Assembly: GCA_030591525.1 (NCBI GenBank)
Contig: JAUVAV010000006.1
Location: 28,197 to 92,196 of the forward strand
Source: a candidate division FCPU426 bacterium
GTDB taxonomy: Bacteria > Oederibacteriota > JAAXVQ01 > JAUVAV01
Length of the DNA: 64,000 bases
Reading direction: 5' to 3'
A program made the translations under genes and the position numbers. The notes beneath the pieces were generated by a model. The model worked only from the letters and a program-made list of their open reading frames with translations, had not been told where the DNA came from and did no database searches. Within the stretch, counting starts at the first letter, position 1. The number at the start of each line of letters is the position of its first letter. Below are positions 36,456 to 46,146 of this stretch, piece by piece.

Positions 36456-37421
36456 ATGGCTTCTCAACCCCGGCTGCTCCGGTGGACAACTTATTTTTTT
36501 ATTCTGCTCAGCCTCTCCCTTTTCGGATTTGCGCTTAGTACTCTGATTACCACCCGCTTATTAAGACGTGTCAGCATAGTCAAGGTTCCCGATCTCCGGC
36601 ACAAAAGCGTAGAATCCGCCCGCAGTATTTTAAGGGTTAAACGTTTGCGCATTGAAATCGCCGAGTTTCGTTTTGACCGGCGAATTCCGCTTAATAGTAT
36701 CATGGCTCAAGTCCCCGCAGCGGACCAGATCGTCAAAAGCGGACGCACCATCCAGGTTGTGGTGTCCCGCGGCTCCCAGGCAGTGAAAATCCCGGATATC
36801 TCGGGTTTGGAACTGCGCAAGGCCGCCTTGTCCCTGGGCGAAAAAGGCCTTAATATCGGCCGCACTACCCGGATTTTTGACATGCAATCCCCTAAAAATA
36901 CCATCCTGGATCATAATCCGGCAGCCGGAGATTATGCCGTCCGCGGTTCGAGTATTAATTTATTGGTTTCTCAAGGACCGCGTCCGATATGGTTTATTAT
37001 GCCCGGATTAAAAGGCCGGCACATTGATAATGCCTCCCGGATGTTAAGCCATATCGGCATGGAATTAAGGGAAATCAAGCGGCGGCAGGATGACAACCAG
37101 CCTTCCGGAACTGTTCTTGATCAAACTCCTAAACCCGGCGGACGCGTGCAGGCCAGTGACCCGGCCGGGCTGACAGTCTCAATTCAATCAGCCGACCAGC
37201 AGCAGACTACCCGCTTGGTCACGGTTAAATATCATGTTCCCCCGGCCAATATGGAAGTACGCATTAAAATGGTCGCGCGGGATGATACGGGTTTGCATGA
37301 AATCTATAGCGCCATGGAAAAACCCAATAGTGAATTCACTATCCGGAGAACCATCCATGGCGCCCAGGCTGTTTTGTATATTTATATCAATGGCAAACTA
37401 CACGAGGAACGTAAAATATGA
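36456..37421 (+). CDS. PASTA-domain membrane protein
   Basis: A 321-residue protein with one N-terminal membrane helix (TTYFFILLSLSLFGFALSTLI) and three consecutive PASTA domains outside the cell (VKVPDLRHKSVESARSIL; VKIPDISGLELRKAALSL; WFIMPGLKGRHIDNASRML), each ending in a V..G..V-type strand. The last ~75 residues are a non-PASTA beta region. PASTA domains bind peptidoglycan fragments or beta-lactams. No kinase domain is fused or adjacent. The ATG at 36456 with AAAGGA was preferred to the upstream 36360, which lies at the edge of a repeat. Its end overlaps rpe by four bases. Confidence 0.88.
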   Translation: MASQPRLLRWTTYFFILLSLSLFGFALSTLITTRLLRRVSIVKVPDLRHKSVESARSILRVKRLRIEIAEFRFDRRIPLNSIMAQVPAADQIVKSGRTIQVVVSRGSQAVKIPDISGLELRKAALSLGEKGLNIGRTTRIFDMQSPKNTILDHNPAAGDYAVRGSSINLLVSQGPRPIWFIMPGLKGRHIDNASRMLSHIGMELREIKRRQDDNQPSGTVLDQTPKPGGRVQASDPAGLTVSIQSADQQQTTRLVTVKYHVPPANMEVRIKMVARDDTGLHEIYSAMEKPNSEFTIRRTIHGAQAVLYIYINGKLHEERKI

Positions 37422-38071
37422 AGATAAAAATCGCGCCTTCAATTTTAGCCGCCGATTTTACGCGTTTAGGCGAAGAGATTAAGCTGGTAGAGAAAGCCGG
37501 AGCTGATCTGCTGCATCTGGATATTATGGACGGACATTTTGTTCCCAATATCAGCTTTGGGCCGCCGGTAGTTTCCGCCATCCGTTCAGTAACCAGCCTC
37601 TATCTTGAAGCCCATCTAATGATTCTCAATCCGGATAAATTTATACCGGCCTTTGCGGAAGCCGGAGTGGAAAGAATCATAATTCATGCCGAAGATATTC
37701 CGGATTTTCCCCGGACCTTAAACCATATACAAGACCTCGGACTTAAGGCCGGTATCTCGATCAAACCTCGAACTTCGTTGGATACTATTCTTCCCCATCT
37801 TGCGCTGTTGGACACTATTTTGTTTATGACCGTTGAGCCCGGTTTCGGAGGGCAGGCTTTCATGCCCCAGGTCTTGTCAAAAATCCGCGCCGGGTCGGAT
37901 TTCATCGCCCGTCATGATTACCAGATAGACATCGGCGTAGATGGCGGAATTGAACCAGGCACGGCCTCCCAGGTTATTTCCGCGGGCGCCAATCTGCTCA
38001 TCGCCGGTACCGCGATCTTCGGAAATCCGAATAAGTTTGAAGCAATCTCCCGCCTTAGAAATCCCGGTTAA
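37418..38071 (+). CDS. rpe: Ribulose-phosphate 3-epimerase
   Basis: Interconverts ribulose-5-phosphate and xylulose-5-phosphate in the pentose phosphate pathway. The 217-residue TIM barrel has KIAPSILAADFTRL, LHLDIMDGHFVPNISFGP with metal-binding His and Asp, HLMILNP, VEPGFGGQAFMP and VDGGI, all standard. Its ATG overlaps the PASTA stop (ATGA). PASTA-rpe pairs after fmt/rsmB are known in several bacteria; here fmt and rsmB are absent upstream, replaced by a repeat element. Confidence 0.97.
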   Translation: MKIKIAPSILAADFTRLGEEIKLVEKAGADLLHLDIMDGHFVPNISFGPPVVSAIRSVTSLYLEAHLMILNPDKFIPAFAEAGVERIIIHAEDIPDFPRTLNHIQDLGLKAGISIKPRTSLDTILPHLALLDTILFMTVEPGFGGQAFMPQVLSKIRAGSDFIARHDYQIDIGVDGGIEPGTASQVISAGANLLIAGTAIFGNPNKFEAISRLRNPG

Positions 38072-38160
38072 ACCGCAGGGAACGGCTGGCACATGAATTA
38101 ACCCCACGCGTTTGGGCAGGCACAGGGGCCTGCCCCTACAAAACCATCCCCATTCCGCGT

Positions 38161-38186
38161 AGGGGCGGACATGAAAGTCCGCCCCT
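38161..38186. repeat. Hairpin related to the GTAGGGGCG family
   Basis: AGGGGCGGAC and GTCCGCCCCT pair over a six-base loop (ATGAAA). GT precedes the first arm, so it reads as a family member with a GAC...GTC core. Confidence 0.85.
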
Positions 38187-38240
38187 TGAATCTTAAATGC
38201 ACTTTAGAATATAGGCGTTTGTCAGGATATCCCGGCAGTT

Positions 38241-38268
38241 GTAGGGGCGTTTAATTAAACGCCCCTAC
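38241..38268. repeat. GTAGGGGCG-family palindrome, TTTAATTAAA core (inverted flanks)
   Basis: Identical 28-base palindrome to 19757; here the flanks CCCGGCAGTT (left) and GCCGCGTGGAGGCAT (right) show that the unit is in the opposite orientation. Confidence 0.95.
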
Positions 38269-38345
38269 GCCGCGTGGAGGCATATCGCAAATTTCGAGGA
38301 ATTGAAAAACAACAGGCATGAACTTGAATGCACGTTGATTAATAT

Positions 38346-39554
38346 TCAAGCCACCCGGGAAGAGACAATATTTCCCGGCCCGAGGGAATCCTCCAAGGGG
38401 TAACGCCAGGGCAAAATCAACGTAAACGTGCAACCTTGCCCCAGACGGCTCTTTACCCATATTCTGCCCCCCATGATCTCCACTATCTTTTTACATAAAC
38501 ACAATCCCAGCCCTACGCCGCCTACATGACGCGTATAAATATCCTCCGCCTGATAAAACTCTTCAAAAACCCGGGTGAGAATCTCCTGCGAAATGCCGGG
38601 ACCTTCATCCTTAACTGAAATTTCCAAATAATCCTTATTTTCCAGATCGGAAAAATTCACGTACGACTTCGGCAGGTCATCCGCTGGAAGCGATTCCATA
38701 CCTTTCCATTGGTTTACCGAGAGCCAGATATGGCGTTCCGGCGGACTGAAAGAAATAGCATTATCCAGCAGAATATGTATCAGTTGATTCAAACGGTATG
38801 GATCCGAAATTATGGGCTTTAATGGCGAAGGCTGTTGAATCTCCAAATAGAGGTGGTTCTGTTCACAAATATTCCGAACCGAAGTCTCAACTTCCTTGAG
38901 AATGCCGGAAATATTCGTAGGTATGGTCCGGAGACTGAATTCTTTAGTTTCCAGATAAGCAATATCAATCATTTTATCCACAATCCGGTTCAATTTTTGG
39001 CCGTTCTGCAACACCACATTTAGATATTCCTTCTGGACCGAATTTAATTCTCCAGCCTTATTGCCCATAATTAGTTTTAAATATCCTTTAATCGAGGTAA
39101 GCGGAGTACGCAGCTCGTGGGCAACCATGGCGATAAATTCCTTCTTCATCCGCTCTAGTTCACGCAGTTTCTTGTTTTCCTGAGACAGCCCCCTGACTTG
39201 CAAAACCCGGCAAATGGTCATTTTTAATAAATCGTTGGAAAAGGGCTTTACCAGAAAATCTCCTGCTCCCATCTTCATGGCCTCAATAGCAGTCTCAATA
39301 GTTCCATAAGCCGTCATCATGATAACCCCGGGACATCCGGGCAGCTTGCGGATTTCTTTCAGCATATCCAATCCGGAAATCCCCGGCATACGAATATCCG
39401 AAATTACCAGGTCATATTCCTCCGCCTGCAAAAGATTAATCGCCTCCTTGGCATTATCCAGGCAGTGGATTTCATAACCTTCTTCTTCCAACAAGATTTC
39501 AAGAGCAGCCCGAATACCAAGTTCATCCTCTACGATAAGTATGCGCTCGTTCAA
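38346..39554 (-). CDS. Response-regulator receiver fused to a histidine kinase
   Basis: A soluble 402-residue hybrid in the order receiver (1-120, phosphoacceptor Asp53 in VISDIRMPG), short coil, HisKA (His146 in MVAHELRTPLTSIKGY), and HATPase with LLDNAISFSPPERHIW, VKDEGPGI and GVGLGLCLCKK. Receiver-first hybrids usually relay a signal from another kinase. The start is TTG at 39554 with AAGGAG nine bases ahead; the longer frame from 39578 places that Shine-Dalgarno inside the coding part. A probable partner is any of the kinases nearby; none is in the same operon. Confidence 0.93.
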   Translation of the reverse strand: MNERILIVEDELGIRAALEILLEEEGYEIHCLDNAKEAINLLQAEEYDLVISDIRMPGISGLDMLKEIRKLPGCPGVIMMTAYGTIETAIEAMKMGAGDFLVKPFSNDLLKMTICRVLQVRGLSQENKKLRELERMKKEFIAMVAHELRTPLTSIKGYLKLIMGNKAGELNSVQKEYLNVVLQNGQKLNRIVDKMIDIAYLETKEFSLRTIPTNISGILKEVETSVRNICEQNHLYLEIQQPSPLKPIISDPYRLNQLIHILLDNAISFSPPERHIWLSVNQWKGMESLPADDLPKSYVNFSDLENKDYLEISVKDEGPGISQEILTRVFEEFYQAEDIYTRHVGGVGLGLCLCKKIVEIMGGRIWVKSRLGQGCTFTLILPWRYPLEDSLGPGNIVSSRVA

Positions 39555-39755
39555 TTTATATTTCTCCTTAGAATACAATCAATATACATTGCCATATGCC
39601 AACAACAGTCTGTTGCGTCAGCCTGAGCCTGCTTTATTTCTTATAGCCCTATTTTATGGGCATCCAAGAAAATATGCAACTAAAATTTGTGTAGTTAAAA
39701 AAATTTTACTGGATATTATTTCCCCAATAAATTCGTCCCCCTTGATGGGGGAAGC

Positions 39756-39937
39756 TAGGAGCCTGAGCAATTAGTCGGGTTTTTAGGTTGTCATTCCCGA
39801 ATGCTTTAATCCCTGGACTAAACCATCCAGGGCAGGCGGGAATCCAGAGGCTTTGATTTTAAAGGAATTAAAAGTCGCAGGATACCCGCTTACTACATGC
39901 GGGTATGACAAAATCGACTAATTCCAACAAGCTCCTA
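39756..39937. repeat. Nested palindromic element: GGAGCCTGAGC frame, GTCATTCC cargo
   Basis: Left end GGAGCCTGAGCAATTAG with CG, right end CGACTAATTCCAACAAGCTCC, mostly complementary. Inside, at 39790-39909, is a GTCATTCCCG...CGGGTATGAC hairpin with its own inner stem (CCTGGACTAAACCATCCAGG). The same frame elsewhere surrounds the TAGACCGCA core instead. Confidence 0.85.
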
Positions 39938-39979
39938 GATAATCTAATTTTTGTTAGATTATGAAGAAATGCTTGTTAA

Positions 39980-40132
39980 TGTAGGATTCTGCTGCAAAAA
40001 CCTGTTTGCTGTCTTTGCGAGAAGCGGCAGCGACGAAGCAATCTCAATTTTATAAGGATAAAATCAGATTGCCGCGCTCCCTACGGTCACTCGCAATGAC
40101 TTCTTAGGGGGTTTTGCAGAAGAATCATGTAG
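39980..40132. repeat. Nested palindromic element: GCTGCAAAA frame, GTCTTTGCGAG cargo
   Basis: Left TGTAGGATTCTGCTGCAAAA and right GTTTTGCAGAAGAATCATGT are inverted copies with a few changes. Inside (40011-40100) GTCTTTGCGAG...CTCGCAATGAC forms a hairpin of another well-spread kind. Confidence 0.82.
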
Positions 40133-40190
40133 TATCTTTATTTTTAAAGAAAATCTTATAGGATGCTTAGGGGGCCGAACTCTCTTCCTG

Positions 40191-40586
40191 CTAATATTCT
40201 GAAACATATTGCATAATATTAATGGCATCATTAAGACCCAGCTTTAAAAAACGAATGCCCGCATGATGTTTCTTTCTTTTAAAAGATACATGAATAACCT
40301 CTGCCAAACTCCGTATCCGCCGGTTAAAGCTTGGCAGAGAAAAATTTAAAGCCACCAGGGCGTCAGATTCTATAGGCTCAACAGTTTGCAGCATTAACCC
40401 CGAGGCCGATAAATTGCTTATTTTTCCTTCTAAATACGTATTCTCCATGCTCGGCGACATGCTTTCCGGTATGCTGATAATTTTATATTTTATTCCAAAA
40501 TCAGCCGGAATTCGTGAAAAAGACCGCCGGTCCCGATTTAACTTAATCACTATTTTTTCACGAGCAGTCAGTACTGAATGCATCAT
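40191..40586 (-). CDS. PilZ-domain protein
   Basis: A 131-residue probable cyclic-di-GMP receptor. It has RRSFSRIPADFGIKY, giving the R...R motif, followed after about 25 residues by NLSASGLML, the N.S..G motif; these two bind cyclic di-GMP in PilZ domains. A final strand VIHVSFKRKKHHAGIRFLKL completes the barrel. GGAGG lies before the ATG. It starts five bases after the stop of an HD-GYP gene, so a phosphodiesterase and a receptor for the same second messenger are probably co-expressed. Confidence 0.87.
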   Translation of the reverse strand: MMHSVLTAREKIVIKLNRDRRSFSRIPADFGIKYKIISIPESMSPSMENTYLEGKISNLSASGLMLQTVEPIESDALVALNFSLPSFNRRIRSLAEVIHVSFKRKKHHAGIRFLKLGLNDAINIMQYVSEY

Positions 40587-40591
40587 TTTAC

Positions 40592-42091
40592 TTATCCTCC
40601 ATACGCAGTCATGAATTGTTCTACAACCATAGGATCAAATTGTGTTCCAGAGCAACACCTCAACTCATTAAGAGCGGATTGCGTGCCCAGACTATCGCGA
40701 TAGGGGCGGATACTGGTCATAGCATCAAAAGCATCGGCCACCGCAATAATTCTTGAATACAGCGGAATGTTGTTTTCCCTAAGTCCATCCGGATAACCGG
40801 AACCATCGTACCACTCATGATGATGACGTATGGTTTTCTGGCCCTCTTCCAGAAATTTAATCGGTTCGACAATACTGGCTCCCAAAACCGAATGGTTTTT
40901 AATTACACTCCACTCTTCTTCAGACAAGGTTGACGATTTGCGTAATATTTTCTCCTCAATGCCGATTTTACCAATATCATGAAGCAAGGAAAGATATTCC
41001 AGCCGGCGTAATTCGACCTGACTTAATCCCATCTGATTGGCAATCATCATAGTATACCGCGTAACCCGGTCGGAATGACCATACGTATAGGCATCTTTAG
41101 CTTCCACCGCTGAAATCAGGGCGCGGATAGTATCCGCAAAATGATCCTGAAGTTCAGCATAAAGCTGGGCATTTTCAATGGCAATAGCAGCCTGGTTGGC
41201 CAGAGTAATGGAAAATTGCATATCTTCTTGAGTAAATATCCTTCCCCCGGCACGGTTTGCCAGCAGCATGGCCCCCAGAATCCTGGATTTTCTTTTAAAA
41301 GGTATAATCAGGAGAGCTCCCAAATCAGAAGCAACCTCTGTTTTTATCTTCAAAGAACCATGCTGATTGACATCTTCCAGCAAAAGCGGTTCGCCCTTCC
41401 AAATTGCCCAGTCAATCGCATCCTGGTCCAGGGAATCATTTTTCTGCGTTTGCCCGGCCTCTTCCGTGGAATACGAAATGGTTAAGGCCAAACCCGGTTT
41501 GTCATAATTGTAAAGAAAAAGCTGGGCTTTATCCGCTACCACGCTTTGCCGGGCCATTTCCAGAATAATAGAGACTATTTTATTGATTTCTAAAGTAGAG
41601 TTTATAGTTTTACCAATCTCATGCAAAATAGCCAGCTCAAATACCGTGCGGTCCAGTTGCTGATTCATTAAATTCAAATAACGGTTCTTGCCCTCCTGCT
41701 GAAATAATTTGTATTCCAGCTTTTCTCTCTCATTTTCCAAAGCCTTATTCACGGCTTCCCGCAGACGCTCAATTTCAAAAGGTTTGAGAATAAAATCACT
41801 GGCTCCCTCTTTAACAGCTACCACAGCGGACTGAATCGTTCCATAGGCCGTTATAATAATAACCGGTATCGGCTGGTGCATTTTCTCCTTAATCTCTTTC
41901 ATGAGAACTATGCCATTCATATCCGGCATACGGACATCGGTTAAAACCAGGTCATATTGATGTTGCTTAAGCAGTAATAATGCCTCCCGGCCATTGGACG
42001 CTGTATCAATAGCATGCCCTTCGTCCGAAAGAAAAATATCCAGAGATTCCCGTATTCCTCTTTCATCATCAACTACCAGTATTTTTGACAT
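40592..42091 (-). CDS. Receiver-GAF-HD-GYP cyclic-di-GMP phosphodiesterase
   Basis: A 499-residue regulator: receiver (1-120, Asp52 in VLTDVRMPD), GAF (~155-310), HD-GYP (~320-499). The HD pair is at 371-372 (LLHDIGKIG) and the extended motif HHEWYDGSGYP at 424-434, with later DAFDAMTS.RPYR, so all metal ligands are present and it should hydrolyse cyclic di-GMP. The start ATG 42091 has AAAGAGG five bases ahead; the frame is open further up but that region lacks a ribosome site. Upstream of PilZ in the same operon. Confidence 0.94.
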   Translation of the reverse strand: MSKILVVDDERGIRESLDIFLSDEGHAIDTASNGREALLLLKQHQYDLVLTDVRMPDMNGIVLMKEIKEKMHQPIPVIIITAYGTIQSAVVAVKEGASDFILKPFEIERLREAVNKALENEREKLEYKLFQQEGKNRYLNLMNQQLDRTVFELAILHEIGKTINSTLEINKIVSIILEMARQSVVADKAQLFLYNYDKPGLALTISYSTEEAGQTQKNDSLDQDAIDWAIWKGEPLLLEDVNQHGSLKIKTEVASDLGALLIIPFKRKSRILGAMLLANRAGGRIFTQEDMQFSITLANQAAIAIENAQLYAELQDHFADTIRALISAVEAKDAYTYGHSDRVTRYTMMIANQMGLSQVELRRLEYLSLLHDIGKIGIEEKILRKSSTLSEEEWSVIKNHSVLGASIVEPIKFLEEGQKTIRHHHEWYDGSGYPDGLRENNIPLYSRIIAVADAFDAMTSIRPYRDSLGTQSALNELRCCSGTQFDPMVVEQFMTAYGG

Positions 42092-42587
42092 CGCAACCTC
42101 TTTGGGCTTTTTTTTTTTCAACAATTTTATATAGTGCAAAATGCTTACCAACTTTTGTTAGTAACTCTATTTTGGTCCCAATTTTTCAAAAAAATTAATA
42201 ACGCAATATTCAGTATTGTATTTTTTCTCAGACACTTTCCCTGGTATTAAAAAATCACTTTAATAACTCGGGCACTTTGTTGAAAAAACTGGGGATTTCT
42301 TCTGGATAAGTTGGGGATAAAAACTGAACAATTCGAATAACAGTGTGCCCAATAAAAAGGGCTGACTATCTTGTTGTTTTTGCAGGAAAGGCAGATTTAG
42401 CGGAAGAGCCGCGTTATGGTATTCCAAGCCCTTTGCATGTCATTCCGGGCTTTGCTAGGAGCCTGTCGGACTTTGTTGTTGACTTATGATATAATGACAG
42501 CAGTTTCCCCCTTTTCAAAAAGGGGGATTGAGGGGGATTTTATAAAGAATTGCTTTACCGGCAATCGCTTTTTTGAAAGGTATACCC
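42092..42587. other. Gap between HD-GYP and membrane kinase genes
   Basis: Contains the half element 42456-42545 (TAGGAGCCTGTCGGACTTTG then a CCCCCTTTTCAAAAAGGGGG hairpin and a GATTGAGGGGGATTTT tail). The 300 bases before it, upstream of the HD-GYP gene, are A+T-rich and may hold its promoter, but I cannot point to it. Confidence 0.6.
42456..42545. repeat. Half copy of the TGTCGGACTT-framed element
   Basis: Same left end and inner hairpin as 29044-29211 but no inverted second half, so a truncated or single-arm form. Confidence 0.8.
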
Positions 42588-44741
42588 CTAAACCGCCTCC
42601 AAAATCAAATTAACCGGCAGGCGGACAATAAACCGCGCCCCTTTACCCTCCGCGCTTTCAACCCGTATCCCGCCGTGATGCGCTTCTATAATACGCTTGC
42701 AAGTCGGCAGACCCAGGCCGGTCCCCTCGTTTTTAGTGGTAAAAAACGGCTGGAAAATATTCGATAAATTCATCTTTTTTATGCCCGCGCCTTCATCTAT
42801 CACGGAAACTAAAATATGCGAATCACTGCCATCAGGTATTGGTCTACTTCTCTGTCTCTCTTCGGCCACAACTTTGATCTTTCCGCCGGGATTCGAAGCC
42901 TGGATAGCATTTAATATAAGATTTAAGAAAACCTGGGTTATTTGCTGAGTATCAGCTTGAATAACCGGGATAGTATCCAACATTTTCACGACCTCAATTT
43001 GGCTTTTACGCAGTTGATTGCTCAATAGCATAATAACCCGATCCACAACATTCCGGATGAAAACCTGCTCTAATTTCAAAGGTGATGGTTTGGAAAAAGC
43101 CAAAAGGTTCTCGGTAATTCCTGAAATCCGGTCTATTTCCGAGGGAATAATTTCATCAAAGCGTTTGCGAAATACCGGCTTATGGTATTTCATTGGCAGC
43201 ATCTGGATAAAGGCCTTGATAGAAGCCAGGGGATTGCGGATTTCATGGGCAATCCCGGCTGACATGGTTCCAATAATGGTTAGCCGTTCATTATTGAGCA
43301 TCTGTTCGTACATCTTTATATTCTCCAGCGTGACTGCCATTTGGCCGGCCATAACTTCCAGAAGCGCGAGATCGCGCTGAGTAAACTGGTCGCCGGAACG
43401 CTTCTCGCCCAGCACTGCAAAACCTATCAGGTTCTGCTTTAGGACCAGCGGAATCAACAAACCAGCCCGGAAAGTGAGATCCAGAACTTCCTGTATTCTA
43501 GCCTTTTGCGGATCCAATATTTTATCTCCACTGTAAAGGTGGCCGAACTTATGGCGAAACTCACCGGCTTCCAGGATTTCGTTATTCTTCAATAAATATT
43601 GTATTGCCGGATTTTCTTCTTCCACATATTCCGGCAGCGGCTCAGAATCCGGCCCGGCTTTTTTCCGGCAAATATAATGAGCTTCCCCGCCTTTTTCGCG
43701 CAAATAGAAACCCACACTTTTCAAATGCACTTCATCAATCAAGGGATGCGCTACGACATTTAACGCATCCTGGAGGTTGATGACGGAATTGAGTTCGTGC
43801 GCAACCTTTTCGAGAACCCGGTAGTAGTCGTATTTCTTCTGGAAAAAGAGGCGGTCCGTTACAACATCCAGCCAATCGCGCAAGGGCTGAACCGTAAGTG
43901 CAATAACAATCGCCGCCGCGATCATTAATCCGACTGATCCCGGACTTCCCGGCGGGCCGATAAATCTTTGGGGAAGCATGAGGATGAAGGAGTAAAGGCC
44001 TATGATTATGGCTACGAGTATAAGATATAAAGTAGTGCGTTTGATAACAACTTCAATATCCAAGAGACGATGGCGCAAAATTGCAAACGAGGTCATCACT
44101 AAAAATGGCATTAAGTAAAATGACGAAAACATCACATAATTCATATTTCCAAATAAAGGAAATAAAACATCAAAAATCGCCCCTAATCCAAGCGATGCAA
44201 ATAAACCTATACCAACATACTTTATTTGTTTCTTCTCTAATCCCTTTGCTTGAATGATTTTTTTAAAAAATGTCCCAAAAGCCCACAACATGTTTGTTAT
44301 AAAAAATAGTGCAAATATCAAAAATCCTGTAGAATTGATCTTTATTTTATCTATAAGAATTTTTTCCGGAAAAATATTTTGTACTAATATCGTTGTCAAA
44401 AATATTAAACAAACAACAATTAGAGATGTCAAAACCAACCACAAATACTTCCACTTAACAATTTTTATGCCTTTTTTTGGAAATACCCAAGAAAAAACAA
44501 GTATTGACAAACTTATTAAATATCCTGATAAATACATTATATTTGCTACGTATCTTAGAATTTCTTTTGATAATATAACTGGATATAGTAATATCCCATT
44601 CATAAGTGACCACATACCCATTAATACACAAATAGCTAAAAAATTTACATGAACTATTGCTCTATTCTTTTTCAGGACTACAAATATCCCTAAAAATATT
44701 TCTATAATCCCAATGATAAAACTAGCGATCATTAAAACCAT
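42588..44741 (-). CDS. Membrane sensor histidine kinase (7TM-GAF-HisKA-HATPase)
   Basis: A 717-residue kinase. The N-terminal ~290 residues form about eight hydrophobic helices of the 7TM histidine-kinase input type; GAF (~310-475); HisKA with GIAHEIRNPLASIKAFIQM; HATPase with LILNAIQASNPGG, VIDEGAGI and GTGLGLPTCKRI. It resembles the PrsK/AtoS-like kinases that pair with NtrC-type activators such as the one at 47811. The first ~690 coding bases (44050-44741) are visibly richer in A+T than the rest, a sharp change inside one gene that suggests a joined origin. Only a weak ribosome site (GGATGG) precedes the ATG. Confidence 0.92.
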   Translation of the reverse strand: MVLMIASFIIGIIEIFLGIFVVLKKNRAIVHVNFLAICVLMGMWSLMNGILLYPVILSKEILRYVANIMYLSGYLISLSILVFSWVFPKKGIKIVKWKYLWLVLTSLIVVCLIFLTTILVQNIFPEKILIDKIKINSTGFLIFALFFITNMLWAFGTFFKKIIQAKGLEKKQIKYVGIGLFASLGLGAIFDVLFPLFGNMNYVMFSSFYLMPFLVMTSFAILRHRLLDIEVVIKRTTLYLILVAIIIGLYSFILMLPQRFIGPPGSPGSVGLMIAAAIVIALTVQPLRDWLDVVTDRLFFQKKYDYYRVLEKVAHELNSVINLQDALNVVAHPLIDEVHLKSVGFYLREKGGEAHYICRKKAGPDSEPLPEYVEEENPAIQYLLKNNEILEAGEFRHKFGHLYSGDKILDPQKARIQEVLDLTFRAGLLIPLVLKQNLIGFAVLGEKRSGDQFTQRDLALLEVMAGQMAVTLENIKMYEQMLNNERLTIIGTMSAGIAHEIRNPLASIKAFIQMLPMKYHKPVFRKRFDEIIPSEIDRISGITENLLAFSKPSPLKLEQVFIRNVVDRVIMLLSNQLRKSQIEVVKMLDTIPVIQADTQQITQVFLNLILNAIQASNPGGKIKVVAEERQRSRPIPDGSDSHILVSVIDEGAGIKKMNLSNIFQPFFTTKNEGTGLGLPTCKRIIEAHHGGIRVESAEGKGARFIVRLPVNLILEAV

Positions 44742-44896
44742 TTATACCATCCGTCGTTTCTTCGCTTTTATTAAATACACTTGAACAATTCCATCTCACA
44801 TTGTGACACATACCAATGCCGACTAGCACTATCTTTTGTCCTAAAGCACAATGCTAGTACTAACCAACTCAAAATTAAACTTATCTAAGAAATGCA

Positions 44897-46009
44897 CTAT
44901 TTCACTTTCTCCTTGGCTCTTAATAATTTCCATCGTAGTTTCAAATCCGCAGTTAAATGAAAAGTCTTCAATAGTCCTAATCCAAACAATTTGGCAGGTG
45001 TTTGATTACATGACTTACAAATTGCACCAGGTAATCGTTCTTCTTTTATTTCCATAATTTCACGAAGAGAATGCGTAAATAAATTGCCTAGAGGTTCTTG
45101 TATATTTTGATCATTAGGACAATCAGAATCGCCAAAGGAAGAGAGATAAATATTTCCATACCAAAGACAAGGAAAGTTAAACGCACGTAATAAATCAACA
45201 AAATCTCTGAAATTAGGATAGAAAAAATCATAGGAATAGAACATATTTATAACTACTCCGTTTATTATTTTTCCATTATATCTTTTAAAGTAGTCCTTAT
45301 ACATATCAAAATTATTTAAAAACCTTTTTACTAATCCCGTACGATTGGATAATACTGGAAATATTTTTAAATTCAAAACTCGTAGACCATTTTTATTTGC
45401 CAAGGTAGATAAAACATTAATAGTTTGTGGAAAATCCGGACGCACATAATCAAGAAAAGGAGGGGAGATATGGAATTCGAGTCCCGGAATTTTATTTTGT
45501 GCTCTCAGTGACATGATATGACCAATAGCAGGAATAAGCTCCTTAAAAATATTTTCGCCTTTCTCTCCACATAAAGGCTGCATAATTTCAGTATAATGAA
45601 TAGGATCTGCGGTCGGAAAGGATATTTTTACTGAAATGTTATTTTTTTCAAGTGCTTCAACGATATCAGGCTTATATAAACGCAGTCCATTAGTCACAAT
45701 ACATATGTCCGGGGATGGATAACCAGAAAAGTTCCATTTTCTTTTTAATTCGCCAAATATTGCCATTCTCTGTGAAAATTCCGGATGCAAGGTCGGCTCA
45801 CCGTCACCAGAATTACCAATAGCACGAATATATAATCCCTCTAAACATGCCTCTTGGACACGTTCAACGATTTTTTCAACAACCTTTTCTGATTGATTTG
45901 CTTTTGGTCCTGTATAAGAAGGTTTATTGATATTGCAAGTAATACAGCTACAATTGCAAATACCCTGAACAAGATTATTATTAATTGTAATAGAACGTTT
46001 GCTTTTCAT
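44897..46009 (-). CDS. Radical SAM protein with C-terminal cysteine cluster
   Basis: A 370-residue iron-sulphur enzyme. The motif CNCSCITC contains C...C..C (Cys18, Cys22, Cys25) plus an additional Cys20. It is followed by GNSGDGEPTLHPEF, the SAM-binding GGE-like motif, and IVTNGL. Late Cys residues (GDSDCPNDQN and AICKSCNQTP) look like a SPASM-like site for a second cluster, as in enzymes that modify peptides or act in cofactor assembly. The gene is A+T-rich. It follows a GNAT-like gene by 137 bases on the same strand. Substrate unknown. Confidence 0.85.
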   Translation of the reverse strand: MKSKRSITINNNLVQGICNCSCITCNINKPSYTGPKANQSEKVVEKIVERVQEACLEGLYIRAIGNSGDGEPTLHPEFSQRMAIFGELKRKWNFSGYPSPDICIVTNGLRLYKPDIVEALEKNNISVKISFPTADPIHYTEIMQPLCGEKGENIFKELIPAIGHIMSLRAQNKIPGLEFHISPPFLDYVRPDFPQTINVLSTLANKNGLRVLNLKIFPVLSNRTGLVKRFLNNFDMYKDYFKRYNGKIINGVVINMFYSYDFFYPNFRDFVDLLRAFNFPCLWYGNIYLSSFGDSDCPNDQNIQEPLGNLFTHSLREIMEIKEERLPGAICKSCNQTPAKLFGLGLLKTFHLTADLKLRWKLLRAKEKVK

Positions 46010-46146
46010 TTTCTACTCTCATTCTTAAATTAATATTTACTTAGCGTTAAACCGCTTTTTATAAAAGAATATATTTCCCTGAATTCAACTTATCTTATTT
46101 TCCCGGCAATCATAATCAATAATAATTTTTCATAGCCTCCATTACT

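Larger units (their letters stand above)
38072..38345. other. Convergent gap after rpe with hairpins
   Basis: Carries GGGCAGGC/GCCTGCCC (38114-38135), AGGGGCGGAC/GTCCGCCCCT (38161-38186) and the palindrome at 38241-38268. Any of them could end transcripts from both sides. No gene. Confidence 0.7.
39555..40190. other. Gene-free stretch of nested repeats
   Basis: Two complete nested elements (39756-39937 and 39980-40132), a small hairpin between them (39939-39962) and a CCCCCTTGATGGGGG half unit near 39738. Nothing suggests a gene. Confidence 0.75.

Noticed and set aside
44820..44870. Short inverted repeat with ACTAGCA and TGCTAGT downstream of the radical SAM gene
   Set aside because: Seven-base stem with a long loop and no U-tract; too weak to call a terminator or element.
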